Positions 40,201 to 50,446 of a DNA stretch of 64,000 nucleotides are shown piece after piece. The DNA is from Antedon mediterranea. Lineage: Eukaryota > Echinodermata > Crinoidea > Comatulida > Antedonidae. The position numbers and the translations under genes were made by a program. The notes under the pieces were generated by a model. It saw nothing but the letters and a program-made list of their open reading frames with translations. It had not been told where the DNA came from and searched no databases. Location of the stretch: positions 13,848,601 to 13,912,600 of the forward strand of contig NC_092677.1 in assembly GCF_964355755.1 (NCBI RefSeq). Reading direction: 5' to 3'. Positions within the stretch are counted from its first letter, which is position 1; each line of letters opens with the position of its first letter.

Positions 40201-41662
40201 CTACGACATTCACTAATAAAATCAATGTGATGTGATATGCCAAGTAGACCAACTGAATGCCATGTTGTGCCACATGTCAGTCTGCAAGATACAATGAAAG
40301 AGAAAAACAAATAATATTTCATATTTTGCAACACCTGCGCTTTATACACCACCTGTGCTAAGACCCACCTATGCTTTGTGCACCACCTGCGATTAGTGCA
40401 CCACCTGCGCTTTATACACCACCTGCGCTTGGTGCACCACCTTCGCTTTGTGCACCACCTGCGCTTTGTGCACCACCTGCGCTTAGTGCACCACCTGTGC
40501 TTTGTGCACCACCTGCGCTTAGTACAACACCTGCGCTTGGTGCACCACCTGCGCTTTGTGCACCACCTGCGCTTTGTGCACCACCTGCGCTTTGTGCACC
40601 ACCTGCGATTAGTACACCACCTGCGCTTTATACACCACCTGCGCTTGGTGCACCACCTTCGCTTTGTGCACCACCTGTGCTTTGTGCACCGCCAGCGTTT
40701 CTGCACCACCTGTGGTTGGTGTACCACATGCGCTTGGTGCACCACCTTCGCTTGGTGCACCGCATGCGCTTGGTGCACCGCCTTTGCTTTGTAAACCGCC
40801 TTTGCTTTGTAAACCACCTTTGACGTACACCACCTTCGCCTTGTGCACCACCTGTGCTTTAAACCCCACCTTTGCTTTGTAAACCACCTTTGCTTTGTAA
40901 ACCACCTTTGACGTACACCACCTTCGCCTTGTGCACCACCTGTGCTTTAAACCCCACCTTTGCTTTGTAAACCACCTTTGACGTACACCACCTTCGCCTT
41001 GTGCACCACCTGTGCTTTAAACCCCACCTTTGCTTTGTAAACCACCTTTGCTTTGTAAACCACCTTTGACGTACACCACCTTTGACGTACACCACCTTCG
41101 CCTTGTGCACCACCTGTGCTTTAAACCCCACCTTTGCTTTGTAAACCACCTTTGACGTAAACCACCTTTGCTTTGTAAACCACCTTTGCTTTGTAAACCA
41201 CTTTTGCTTTGTAAACCACCTTTGACGTACACCACCTGCGCCTTGTGCACCACCTGCGCTTTATACTCCACCAATTGCGCTATATACACCAAATATGCTA
41301 TACCCTGTGCTGTATACAGTACACACCTCCTGTGAATTACAAATGGTTGTGGTGATTTAATAGATAAACCTGAACCAAAATACATACTTTCCCTGTTCTA
41401 ACAGCAAGACATCTGTCCAGCCTGCTTTCGCCAAGTGATAAGACAATGAGATGCCGGCGATACCACCTCCACACACCACAACCCTGGCTTGAGGAGGAAT
41501 ACTAGAACTTGTGTCAGTAGTGGCAGACCTCACACCATCACTTCTCAATCGATTATGTATGTTAGATGTAGTTACAGGTAAATTAATTGCATCTACTCCT
41601 CTTCTGAACGCTGTCAATGGTGGCAGCCTCATTTTAGAAGCGAATACTGTCCAAAGGGGCAT
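31247..41662 (-). CDS. PDPR: Pyruvate dehydrogenase phosphatase regulatory subunit, mitochondrial, copy 1 (16 exons)
   Basis: PDPR is the flavoprotein-like regulatory partner of the phosphatase that reactivates pyruvate dehydrogenase in mitochondria. Exons in coding order: 41388-41662, 40148-40281, 39779-39860, 39101-39264, 38714-38835, 38163-38277, 37832-37984, 37349-37473, 36483-36675, 35661-35810, 35154-35296, 34666-34814, 33947-34154, 33110-33199, 32533-32715, 31247-31618. All introns are GT-AG and the frame stays open for 885 aa (human about 879). The N-terminus is Arg-rich and acid-poor, fitting mitochondrial import. The Rossmann motif GGGIAG is at 65-70 with Glu89 (LLEQG), and TTWHSVGL has His100. 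The DAO fold continues to exon 10. The folate-binding GcvT-like half spans exons 11-16, ending DLWPWGDEPIYRDG and YEIDLAGKRF, diagnostic of PDPR over DMGDH/SARDH. Exon 9 reads SASGGVGS where copy 2 has ACGGGVGS. Exon 11 is six bases longer than in copy 2. Confidence 0.93.
31712..32009. mobile_element. MITE with AAAGATGTATTGTCCC inverted termini (copy 1)
   Basis: The ends TTTAAAGATGTATTGTCCCC and its perfect reverse complement bound a 298-bp AT-rich element inside the last intron of PDPR copy 1. The same termini bound 48,613-49,141, and a 5'-truncated copy lies at 41,985-42,146. Confidence 0.88.
32022..32452. repeat. Tandem repeat, 69-bp unit, six copies
   Basis: The block ATAATCGTGAGATATTGGAT recurs at an exact 69-base spacing (32,041; 32,110; 32,179; 32,248; 32,317; 32,386) with hardly any divergence, so the array is young. 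It sits in intron 15 of PDPR copy 1 next to the MITE. Confidence 0.95.
33298..33370. mobile_element. MITE fragment, AGCTCTGTCTACACTATC family (copy 2 of 4)
   Basis: It has CTCTGTCTACACTATCAAAC and AAATATGGTAGTGATATGAC, but no complementary right end. It is a decayed copy in intron 13 of PDPR copy 1. Confidence 0.6.
35448..35546. repeat. Direct duplication of a 49-bp unit
   Basis: GATAATTATAAAATTCAATG with following CTCCCCTAATCTATAAATGG occurs twice in direct succession with one base difference. It lies in intron 10 of PDPR copy 1. Confidence 0.9.
35868..36470. repeat. Minisatellite of 20- and 24-bp units in a PDPR intron
   Basis: The core array (about 36,090-36,390) has 24-bp units of ACATGCAATAATCATATCTT type. 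The flanks have shorter units with ACACGATAATCATATCTTGA. The 24-bp units keep several frames open on both strands, which gives spurious repeated peptides. It fills most of intron 9 of PDPR copy 1. Confidence 0.93.
36790..37130 (+). mobile_element. Possible decayed retroelement ORF fragment in a PDPR intron
   Basis: A short plus-strand frame from about 37,004 reads WEQLAQDREAWRNLI, which resembles the C-terminal region of some non-LTR reverse-transcriptase ORFs. The surrounding frame is interrupted by stops. The assignment is weak and rests on this short motif. Confidence 0.25.
37210..37322. mobile_element. MITE, AGCTCTGTCTACACTATC family (copy 3 of 4)
   Basis: It runs from AAAGCTCTGTTACTATCAAA to TTTGATAGTGTAGATAGATC, with inner inverted blocks GTGATGTGCCC and GGGCACATCAC. 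It is in intron 8 of PDPR copy 1. Confidence 0.78.
40330..41290. repeat. 18-bp minisatellite (GTGCACCACCTGCGCTTT), about 50 units
   Basis: The units repeat with an 18-base period. The right half is a variant section (GTAAACCACCTTTGCTTT, GACGTACACCACCTTCGC) organised in higher-order blocks. It fills intron 1 of PDPR copy 1. Because the period is a multiple of three, long but meaningless frames are open on both strands. Two to three units of the same sequence, in the same orientation relative to the gene, lie in intron 1 of PDPR copy 2 (51,742-51,797). Confidence 0.95.
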
Positions 41663-41984
41663 GATGTTGATTAGTGAAATGTTCTTTTTAAATTAGTTCC
41701 TGAGATAATATATCTAAAAAAATAAAAAATGTTTCAATCTGTATTAATTTCAATTATAGAATCTGAACGCAACAAATGTATTGCTTTTTGGTAGTAAAAT
41801 TTCACTTAAAGCACAATTGACTACATCAGGATGACATCACAAAGAAATTCGATTTATTCATTGATCCCACACGACACGAAAAGCCTACAAATACACACAA
41901 AAAAAACCATGAAAAATTAAGATCAATTAATACAGTTTATAAATCAAATCAATTTAAATTCAACAAAAAACACATTGGCTACTG

Positions 41985-42146
41985 GCAGCCAATTCAAATA
42001 TTTTTTTTGCTTTAAATTTACAGTTTTTTGAGATAAATAATTTGTTTTTTCGATTCCAAGTTTTGGTCAAAGTGGATTATGTGACATGAAAATGGCTTAA
42101 TTAAAAAAAAAATTTTAACTATTTTTTCAGGGGGACACATCTTTAA
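41985..42146. mobile_element. Truncated MITE, AAAGATGTATTGTCCC family (copy 2)
   Basis: It shares TTTGCTTTAAATTACAG-like and CAGTTTTTTG blocks with 31,880-31,920 and ends in GGGGGACACATCTTTAA, a mutated right terminus. The left terminus is missing. Confidence 0.6.
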
Positions 42147-42745
42147 TAGTTTGATTGTCGCCCTCTATAAATGGGCTGACCTGGATATAGAGAGAGGGAC
42201 ATGACACCTGAGCTTGCAGTTGCTCTAAGGCCTAGCCTAGATTAGATAGTTAGTAGTTCTAGTCTTTCTACACTACTTTGTTCGCCGGCGTACTTTGTTG
42301 GTGAAGTAATTATTTCATAGTTGTCTACCTAGGTACTAGCATCGGCTTAAAGGGATTGCATTAGTAAGTAAAGTAATATTATTACTACTCCTAGTCGTGC
42401 TAGCTATAGGCCTAGGCTATCATTAGTACTATTAGTATTAGTAATAGTAGGCTAGCTAGGGCCCAAGCTAAATAGCCTAGGCTAAAGGCCTAGAGTAGGC
42501 TAGATAGATTTTTTTGCAGCAATCTCCTTTTAGCTTCTTATATTAGCGATCCTGTTCGTTGGCTTGACGTGACCTTCTAACTAGCTAAACTACTATTACT
42601 AACTAGGCCTAGGCTAGGCCTACTCGTCGTACAACATTAACATTCTACCTTATTTGGGTTGAATTTATTCTCCCTATTTTCCAATCCACTGAAACGGATG
42701 CATTTTTGTTTACATTAGAATTAGTACTATCCCTTGATCGAGCGG

Positions 42746-42952
42746 TCAGTCTAATTACCGAAAACAACCGAAAACAACCGAAAACAACCATAAACAACTG
42801 AAAACAACCATAAACAACCAAAAACAACCGAAAACAAACCGAAAACAAAATAACAATATCTAAATACCGAAAACAAATTTGATGCAGCTACTATATTGAC
42901 CTCGCACGCCAAACAAATTTCTACAGTATATTTTTTTAATGTCGCCCTCTAT
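42746..42952. mobile_element. Putative MITE carrying a CCGAAAACAA minisatellite at one end
   Basis: It starts at CAGTCTAATTACCGAAAACA, continues as about ten decamers (CCGAAAACAA, CCATAAACAA), and ends at GTCGCCCTCTAT. A solo pair of the same two ends is found fused at 44,900-44,941, and the minisatellite end recurs inverted at 48,178-48,312. Mobility is inferred from these three arrangements. Confidence 0.5.
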
Positions 42953-44756
42953 TGATAGGTGTTTCTAAAGCCAACAAGACCGCGCGCGCAAAGCCAAGGA
43001 GATAGAGAGACCATACGAAATGGAAGTGTGCACAAAATTTAACTCGATATCGTACAAACTCAATGATAACACCGTACCATTTACTTACAGAATCTACAAT
43101 ATGTTAGATATTTAATATATATGTTACATGAATCTTACAGAGACAAGGAATTGTCTGTAGTCGTAAGACCCTTTGAAAAATAAAACATTATCATAAAGAA
43201 AAAAACATGAAATAAGGTTTTAAAGATACAAGTTGGAAAGTTAAAGTATTGCTACATATAATATAAAAGAAACTACATAATAGTAGCCTAACACTCACAC
43301 GCACCACGCATAATATATAAGCATTTTAATATATAAGCATTTTTAAGTACTGTAATTCGATATAATCACTTATAAAATATTTTTTAGTATTTTATAACAA
43401 TTTTAACAACTAGGGATGGTTCTCGAATACATAGTATAATTTCAGCGATTTCAAATGTACGTACCGCATGACAATAATACACCACTTCTACGACGTTTAT
43501 TTGTGTATATTGTGTTTATATGTAAAACAGTTTGTGAAAAACACCTCTATTCGGTGCAAATCGTAAATTCGCTTTAACACTAGGAATTATGTTACAGATT
43601 TTCAGTTGTGTTCTCATGTATTATTTAAAACATGAAAAATGTTATTTATTTACTACACTATGTTATTTAAATTTAGTTTGTTGTAGTTAAACAAACATGG
43701 CTAGATGTTGATAATACATCTGATATCTTGAATCGAGTTTGTACCTCGAAAACAAAATGAAATTTAGTACTTAAAAGATGTTACAGACTTGAGTTGTGTT
43801 CTCATGTTCTCTCAATATGATTAGGCCTAAGGTTAATAAAGATTTACAAGTTAATGTAAAATGTTTGTGTTTTCACTTCCTGTCATCATTTTTGTCAGAC
43901 TATTTTATATATATATATATATATTTCAACGGAGAAAAACATTCATTAACTCATTAATCAGGGGAAACAACATTACGTTTAATTGTTAAACAACTTAATC
44001 AAAATTAAGCTGTCGCTGCAAAAGGGCACTTAAAATGAATCCTCTCTAAAACGCACACTGCTGGAATTAAGAATTTAACTTATTTAATAAATGTTTTATT
44101 AACTTTATATATTTTTTTATTTTATTTTAACCTTGATTTTAATTTGTATTACAATACTTGTAAAGTCTAGTGGTGAATTGGGCATTACACCAGAAGGCTA
44201 GCTATACTCTTTCTTTTCAAAGTGATTTTTTAATGAAACAAGTACTTTGAACAAATTCATGCGTGAGCACATAGGCATCATTTTCTCTCTATTTGCATTC
44301 AAATAAATTACAGTTATTCGTTTAGTGAACAAATAAATTCAAGAATCAACATTAAAATAACGTCAAATGATATGAGGTTCCATTTTTCATGAATTTTACG
44401 CGCGAGAGTACCCATTTCCGGCCATCTAGCTAGGGGTGTCATGGGAGTAAATTAGCTTCGCCACAGGCCCCACCATGGTTCCAATACTTCTTATCATTTT
44501 ATCAGAACTAAACCCACCCACCCACAATGATTATCTCAGGCATTACAAATCTCTTAGTAGGCCTACTAGCTGTTATATGGCCACCGAATAACAAAGTTTA
44601 ATAAATAATAGACTATTGAATTAATTTTCAGTGGATTATTTGTGGGGTGGAGGTATAGGCCTACTATAAAACAAAAAAACACCTCTGACGTATTTAGCTT
44701 TGCTTTTTGCTTCTCAGTTTGAAATGAACATGTCATAGGGGAAAACTTTACCTTTG

Positions 44757-44770
44757 CCCCCCCCCCCCCC
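44757..44770 (+). repeat. Poly-C tract, 14 bases
   Basis: An uninterrupted C run is followed by CCCACCTCC and CTGGATCCGCCCCTG, a word often seen at the ends of old mobile elements. Confidence 0.9.
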
Positions 44771-44899
44771 TCCCACCTCCCTATTTCAAAATCCTGGATC
44801 CGCCCCTGATATTGGTGCCGAATACTCGTCAGATCCTGACAACCAAACCAAGGCTCACGTGTAGTAACGCAGTGCTATCTACTTCAATATATCATTAAT

Positions 44900-44941
44900 A
44901 TAGAGGGCGACGTAAAAAAAATTTGTTTTCGGTAATTAGAT
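44900..44941. mobile_element. Minimal copy of the CCGAAAACAA element, inverted
   Basis: TAGAGGGCGAC and TTGTTTTCGGTAATTAGA are separated by a short A-run. This joins both ends of the element at 42,746-42,952 in reverse orientation with the interior missing. Confidence 0.5.
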
Positions 44942-45419
44942 TTTTTCGCGCCGCGGCTCTAGCCAGCTATGTCCCAGGAGGACACATTCATTAATAAGCT
45001 GTTTCATAGCGGTAGCTTTAGTATCTAAGGCTGACAGTTTTGTGAATTTGGAAACTCGACTATAATTTATAGGTAGCTGCTGGACCCAAAAAACGTCTGG
45101 GAGAAGAGAGTCTATATGAAAGCCTTTGCTGATAATACAGTATTATTGAGATGTAGACGGAAATCTGTAAAATCTTGTTCAATAAATAATAACTTCGTTT
45201 TTGCTGTCAACCAGGCCGGTATTATAATAGGTCACTGTCAAATAATCATTCGATAATGGTCAAAACTTTATGTTGGCTCTGTCAACATAAAGGGAGATAT
45301 TTACAATGACTTTCTTTTGACTGTCAATCTAGGCCAATGTTATAATAATACGCCGTCAGATATTAAATCATTGAAACAGTCCTGGTAAATTTTTTTTTTG
45401 GTTATCAGATGCCGTGGGT

Positions 45420-45435
45420 GGGGGGGGGGGGGGGG
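45420..45435 (+). repeat. Poly-G tract, 16 bases
   Basis: An uninterrupted G run preceded by GTGGGT. Length may be unreliable in assemblies. Confidence 0.85.
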
Positions 45436-45838
45436 TCCAATCAATTATCGTCAGAAGGTGAACAATCAGTCTAGGTAGCAGCAGCAGATTATTAGGAACG
45501 CCTGCTTCATTAATTAATCCAAAAAGGTTTGTACATTATCTATTTGTTTATTAGCCTTCTCCTAACACAATTATATTTTCTTTAAAAAAAGGTTTATAAG
45601 TGGTTTCAACATTTATGATAGTAATGTCACAGTTCTGTGTCTGGACGCAAGTTCATAGACCTACTAGTTATATTATTCATATTAACTGATATTTACTCTT
45701 CATTTACCGTAAAGTTCAGTTTTAATGAAATATATAATATAAATTGGCTTCGTACCAATTAATTAGTGTTGAAAAGGTTAGTTTTTTGGTGATAGGTGAA
45801 AATGACATGTAACTTCGTAATCAATTTATTTTTTTTGT

Positions 45839-46205
45839 ATAAAGGCCCAATTACACTATGACGATAACGACGGACGATAAATATATAGCATGCATTTTTT
45901 TACATAAACCAAAAGAAATTAGAAAGGTTTTCGTTCTAGACCTATAGGATAATCATTTATGCTGTCTTTGATAAAAATAATGTTTTTCAAATTCCAATCA
46001 AATGACGTCATGATAAATAAAAACAATAAAATCGCTGTATTGTCACGATATTATTGGTCTTACTAATCATGACGTCATTTGATTGGACGTGTGAAAATAT
46101 AATTTTCATCAAAGGAATTGTTTATATTTCTTTTGGTTTATGTATTAAAAATGCACATTTGTCTATTTATCGTCAATCGTTATCGTCCTAGTGTATGGGC
46201 CTTAT
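45839..46205. mobile_element. Long-terminal-inverted-repeat MITE with two CRE palindromes
   Basis: The left arm from ATAAAGGCCCAATTACACTA through GACGATAACG to ACATAAACC is matched by an inverted right arm ending GTGTATGGGCCTTAT, about 70 bases on each side. A second, internal inverted pair carries TGACGTCA at 46,003-46,010 and 46,070-46,077. The whole 367-bp unit could fold into one long hairpin. No coding capacity. Confidence 0.85.
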
Positions 46206-46449
46206 GCTGTAAATGTTCAATTAATTGATCATTCCGATTTTATTAGTTGGACTCTTGCACAGTTGCTGTCTAATCGTTGTTGTGTAATATCATTTCGAAC
46301 CATATTAAAATCATAAAGAGATTCATATTCCTTAACATGTGGCTGTGCATGGAAGTCCGGTCTACAAAAACTCGGGCCCGGGATCATTGTTATTGGGCCT
46401 GAAAGTGTTGGTGAATTCATAATTATACTTATTATATTTATCTCAAATC

Positions 46450-47770
46450 ATTAGGACTAGAAATTTGGCTTATCAATCAAATAAATACTTTCGTTCAAAA
46501 TGAAACTCCAACCTCTCTAATAATCAAAAGATTGAACTCGAAAACGGACCGTTTTTTTGAATTGGGTATGTTGAAACATTTCAATATTCATTTAAAAAAG
46601 TACATTAATTATGGTATTGATCAGTGGCTATAGGCGTAAAAACCCTCGGTCAATATCATGTAAAATGCACTGTGGAAGGGTCATATTAAGACTGCAAAAT
46701 TGGGCTTATCAACAAATAAATACTTTCGTTCAAAATGTAGCCTAAAATCAAGGCTGAAAAATTGGGCTTATCAACAACAAAATATTTTATTATTAGACGC
46801 GATAACATCAAGGATAATCAGTATAATTATTAATATAGCCACTGTTACTAGTTTTATTCTACATGCTAAAGTAAATAAAAATCCACTAGAAAACAAACAA
46901 GTCTGAATGTTATGCTTATTAGCCATGTTATGTTTGTTACTGTAGGCCTATGATTGTTTGCAATGTCCACATATTATTTCCGTGGGCATATCCATAGTGT
47001 ATCACTCACAAAAAAGACGTGTGAGGTCCTTTCTTTAGATTTTGAAGAATGATTTGTGTTACAGGTTGACACATGAGTCAAATGCTCAAGATATCGGCTA
47101 ACGCCATGGGACCCTTGGCTTATCAATGAATAATAAATACAGTACTAGGCCTACTTTCGTTCAATTGAAATCGGAATCTGACTGTTTCATTAAATTGGGT
47201 GTGATTAGGCCTAAACATATAATAATTTATTAAAAAGGTACAATAAAAACAAATGCATCAGAGGCGTAAAGAACCCACGGTCAATATCATGTAAAATGTA
47301 TATGGTATAAGCACTTTGGAAGGGGTCATTGTTATTAAACTGGAAAATTCGGCTTATCAACAAATAAATAATTTCGTTTAAAATGTAAAATTAAGACTGG
47401 AAAATTGGGCTTATAAACAAATAAATACTTTTTTTCAAAATGTAAGAAAACATTTTTTAAATATAATCCTTAAGCTCTGTCTATACTATCAAACTAGATA
47501 TGATGTGCCCATATTATATAGACATGACGATGTCATATCACTACGATATTCGGGCATATCACTACCATATTTGGGCACATCACACTTTTTTTGTTAAACT
47601 AGTTGGGACAGTGTAGACACAGAACTATGTGATCGAAACATAAGTCGGAATTGGACTGACGCGATTGATTTAATTGGGTATTTTTATTAATGTAATGATT
47701 CATTAAAAAATATAATACCGATACGCGTTTGGTATTGATCAATGGTGCAAAAAACCCTGAGAAATAATGT
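46450..47770. repeat. Degenerate direct duplications (period about 640 bp) with a 40-bp core
   Basis: The core GGCTTATCAACAAATAAATA plus CTTTCGTTCAAAATG occurs at about 46,470, 46,705, 46,765, 47,120, 47,355 and 47,410. A linked block GGTCAATATCATGTAAAATG occurs at 46,650 and 47,280. The region looks like repeated rounds of old tandem duplication. It is non-coding. Confidence 0.75.
47471..47626. mobile_element. MITE, AGCTCTGTCTACACTATC family (copy 4 of 4)
   Basis: It starts TTAAGCTCTGTCTATACTAT and ends CAGTGTAGACACAGAACTA. The interior has the family blocks GATGTGCCC, CCATATTTGGGCACATCAC and GTTAAACTAGTT. TA flanks are seen on both sides. Confidence 0.78.
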
Positions 47771-48177
47771 TATAACGCGATTTGGTGATTGCTTAGCAAT
47801 AATACAACCCATATACTATTATTATAAATACCTATTACAAATGCATTCATATAACTTTTCATCGCGAACCGAAAATGCATAAATGCTATTCTACAGACAG
47901 TAATTATATATTCAAAAGCCATATTATTATTATTATTATCAATACCTAAATGCGATAGTAATAACCACATAAACATACATTATTCCCAATACAAGTGTGT
48001 GCGTTTAATTCTAGAAAGAAACGACTGTGCTGACAGGCCAATGACATAAATCACAAGTAAAGTCCCAATTGTTCACTTGCGTTTTGATTGGCTGACCTAT
48101 TATATTAGATTAATGAAGACTGTTCTTGCAACTGTCCAGTCAAAAAGTTACGCGGCGTTTTTTGTAAGAAATATTTC

Positions 48178-48312
48178 TTGTTTAGTTTGTTTTCGGTTTG
48201 TTTCCGGTTTGTTTTCGGTTGTTTAGGGTTGTTTCCGGTTGTTTTCGGTTGTTTTCGGTTGTTTTCGGTTATTTTCGGTTGTTTTCGGTTGTTTTCGGTA
48301 ATTAGACTGACC
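48178..48312. repeat. GTTTTCGGTT decamer minisatellite, about 11 units
   Basis: GGTTGTTTTC-type decamers end at GGTAATTAGACTGACC. This is the inverted counterpart of the minisatellite end at 42,746-42,850, including the shared unique flank (GATCGAG...CAGTCTAATTACC). Confidence 0.85.
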
Positions 48313-48612
48313 CTGATCGAGGCCTCGGCTCGTCCGTCCACTTCACATGCATGCATTGCTACTACTGCTGCTTGACCTCTGAACTAAAAATAATGATGTC
48401 ATCAAGTAGATGACGTCAGTTTTTGACGACGTTCTGTATAAGTCTTATGACGTCATTTTAAAACCCAGGTGACAGGTGTATTATTAAATTGTTGTGATGT
48501 TCATCATAATCAATAATAGTCTTAAAAGTTTCCAAAATTCATTTCTTAGAAGAAAAACTATATATAATGTCGTAGTTTAATACAATTAAAAAAAATCAGA
48601 CCTTTTAACTAA

Positions 48613-49141
48613 TTTAAAGATGTATTGTCCCTTTGACTTTAATAAAAAAAAAAAAAAAAAAAAAAAGTGGGTCATTTTGAAGTATCGTAATAGTTATTAG
48701 TCGAAAAAAAAATCATTTAACTGAAATACAGACGTTTTTTTGTTCAAAAAATAACTTTGACTTCCAGTCAAAGTTTTCGATCAAAACATATCTCATAATG
48801 CAACGTGCTTGTTTGTCTACTCTGTATACATAATCATAAAACTTCTTCGTGATCTGTGTGAAAACACCTTCTCAACCGTGACGAGTTGTAAACAATTCTA
48901 ATTTGCATCATGCATAATGCATACTCGTGATTTGAAATCTTTGTTTACTTTCGCTCGCGATGATTTTCTAGAAGAAATGTAATCAAATTAATTTACCTGT
49001 TAATTACGTAAACTTGTTGTTTTTGGCTCGAATTTTCGCCTTAAAATGAATAAATTTAATATTACTTTGATATGGCCAATTTAAATTTAAAATATTTTGA
49101 CTTTCATTTTTTTGTGTTTCAAGGGACAATACATCTTTAAA
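48613..49141. mobile_element. MITE with AAAGATGTATTGTCCC termini (copy 3, long form)
   Basis: It runs from TTTAAAGATGTATTGTCCCT to AGGGACAATACATCTTTAAA. At about 529 bp it is nearly twice the length of the copy at 31,712-32,009, with a different interior and a poly-A run. No transposase reading frame is seen. Confidence 0.85.
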
Positions 49142-49284
49142 TGCCATCAAATTAAAAACATTTATTTCCAAAATGGTGGTGTCACCAATGAAGCAAATGC
49201 TTGTGTCAGGGACGACAAAACAAAACATACAAAAGCAAACAATATATATATATATATATATATAAATCCAAAGGCAAACTAGAT

Positions 49285-49420
49285 ATGAACTCGTCACTTG
49301 AGGACGAGTTTGGTTATCCGCCGGCAACAAAACGTATCTTACCAAAGTCGGTTGCACTACACATCGAGCCAAATGAGCACCTGCTGAAGAAAATCCGAAG
49401 AAAGTTTACTCGTTCATTCG
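49285..49420 (+). CDS. Exon-like ORF of unknown gene
   Basis: An ATG at 49,285 opens a frame reading MNSSLEDEFGYPPATK and IEPNEHLLKKIRRKFTRSF, 45 codons plus one base. It then meets a good splice donor (CG/GTATGT) at 49,421. Composition and codon use look protein-like, with an acidic start, a PPATKR turn and a basic helix, and differ from nearby AT-rich repeats. No downstream acceptor with matching coding sequence is found before the LINE fragment at 50.4 kb. It could be the first exon of a gene with distant exons, a leftover of a lost gene, or chance. A (TA)n run lies directly upstream. Confidence 0.35.
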
Positions 49421-50446
49421 GTATGTCGTAAACCCCTCGATGCAAATAGATTATTACATACCAAACTAAATCATAATTTTTACTATGATGAAATCTTCAA
49501 AAATTTTTAACAGTGACATATTATGAAAGTGCATGCTTTTAAGTTTTATATATTAACATGTGAAGACAAAATATAAACGTTATGTTTATTGTTCTGCTCT
49601 TTGAAAATGTTTATGTTTGTTTGATGATAAAAATTTCAAAAATTATATTTAATATGCAAATAATGTAGCCTTCAAACACGTTTTAACATTCAACACTATA
49701 ATAAATCACACCTATGATTCATACACTGCAAGAAAATAAAATAAAAAATAGGCGTAACCTTGCATTCTGATGAACTGTATCATTTTTAAAAATAGACATA
49801 TTTTGCAACATTTTCACAATTTTTTAACGTTTTACGTGGGCAACCAGTCATGTTTAACGTGCTCGTAGAACACCATTTCAAGTTGAATAGTGAATAAAAT
49901 AACGTAAAATTGTTAACCGAAGTTTGAAAAACACAATTTATGTAAAAGAAATGCTCATACGTGTTCCCTGCGCCGTGCGTGCGTACAAATGTGCGCACCT
50001 GGTGGCAAGTTTTCAAATGCTTAAAATGACCTGAAACGTGTTCTAATTTAATCAGAAATTGATTTAGAGCATTTTAAAATTTCAAACGCCGTTTACGCGC
50101 ACACTTTCTAATGTTACAAAATTCGGTAGCAATAAAAAAGTTAACAATTGATGTGAAGCAAACGTGGCTGAAAGTTACGTTAAAAAATATTTATCTGTTT
50201 CGAAGTTATGATCAACTTAAGATTTTCAGAAAATCGCGCGTGACTTACGCTACGCGGATCTGACATCGTCAAAAAGCTTGGCTGCACATCTTCAGTTAAA
50301 TGTCTAAATGGTTACGAAGTTACAACATGTTATGTTAACACGTTGCAGAGAAAAGTTGAACACAAAAAGTGGCGGAAATATGGAAGAATAATAAAAAAAA
50401 GAAACACTACAATTCCAAGGGCTTATCCGCTTGAGGCGGATAACCA

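Noticed and set aside
40140-40905. Long open frames on both strands reading Cys-Thr-Lys-Arg-Arg-Trp or Ala-Pro-Pro repeats
   Set aside because: They are translations of the 18-bp minisatellite in PDPR intron 1. Every frame without a stop in the unit stays open, and the minus-strand one only runs into the real exon 2 by chance.
49004-49372. Minus-strand 122-residue ORF
   Set aside because: It crosses the end of a MITE, a (TA)n run read as Ile-Tyr repeats, and the complement of the better plus-strand exon-like ORF.
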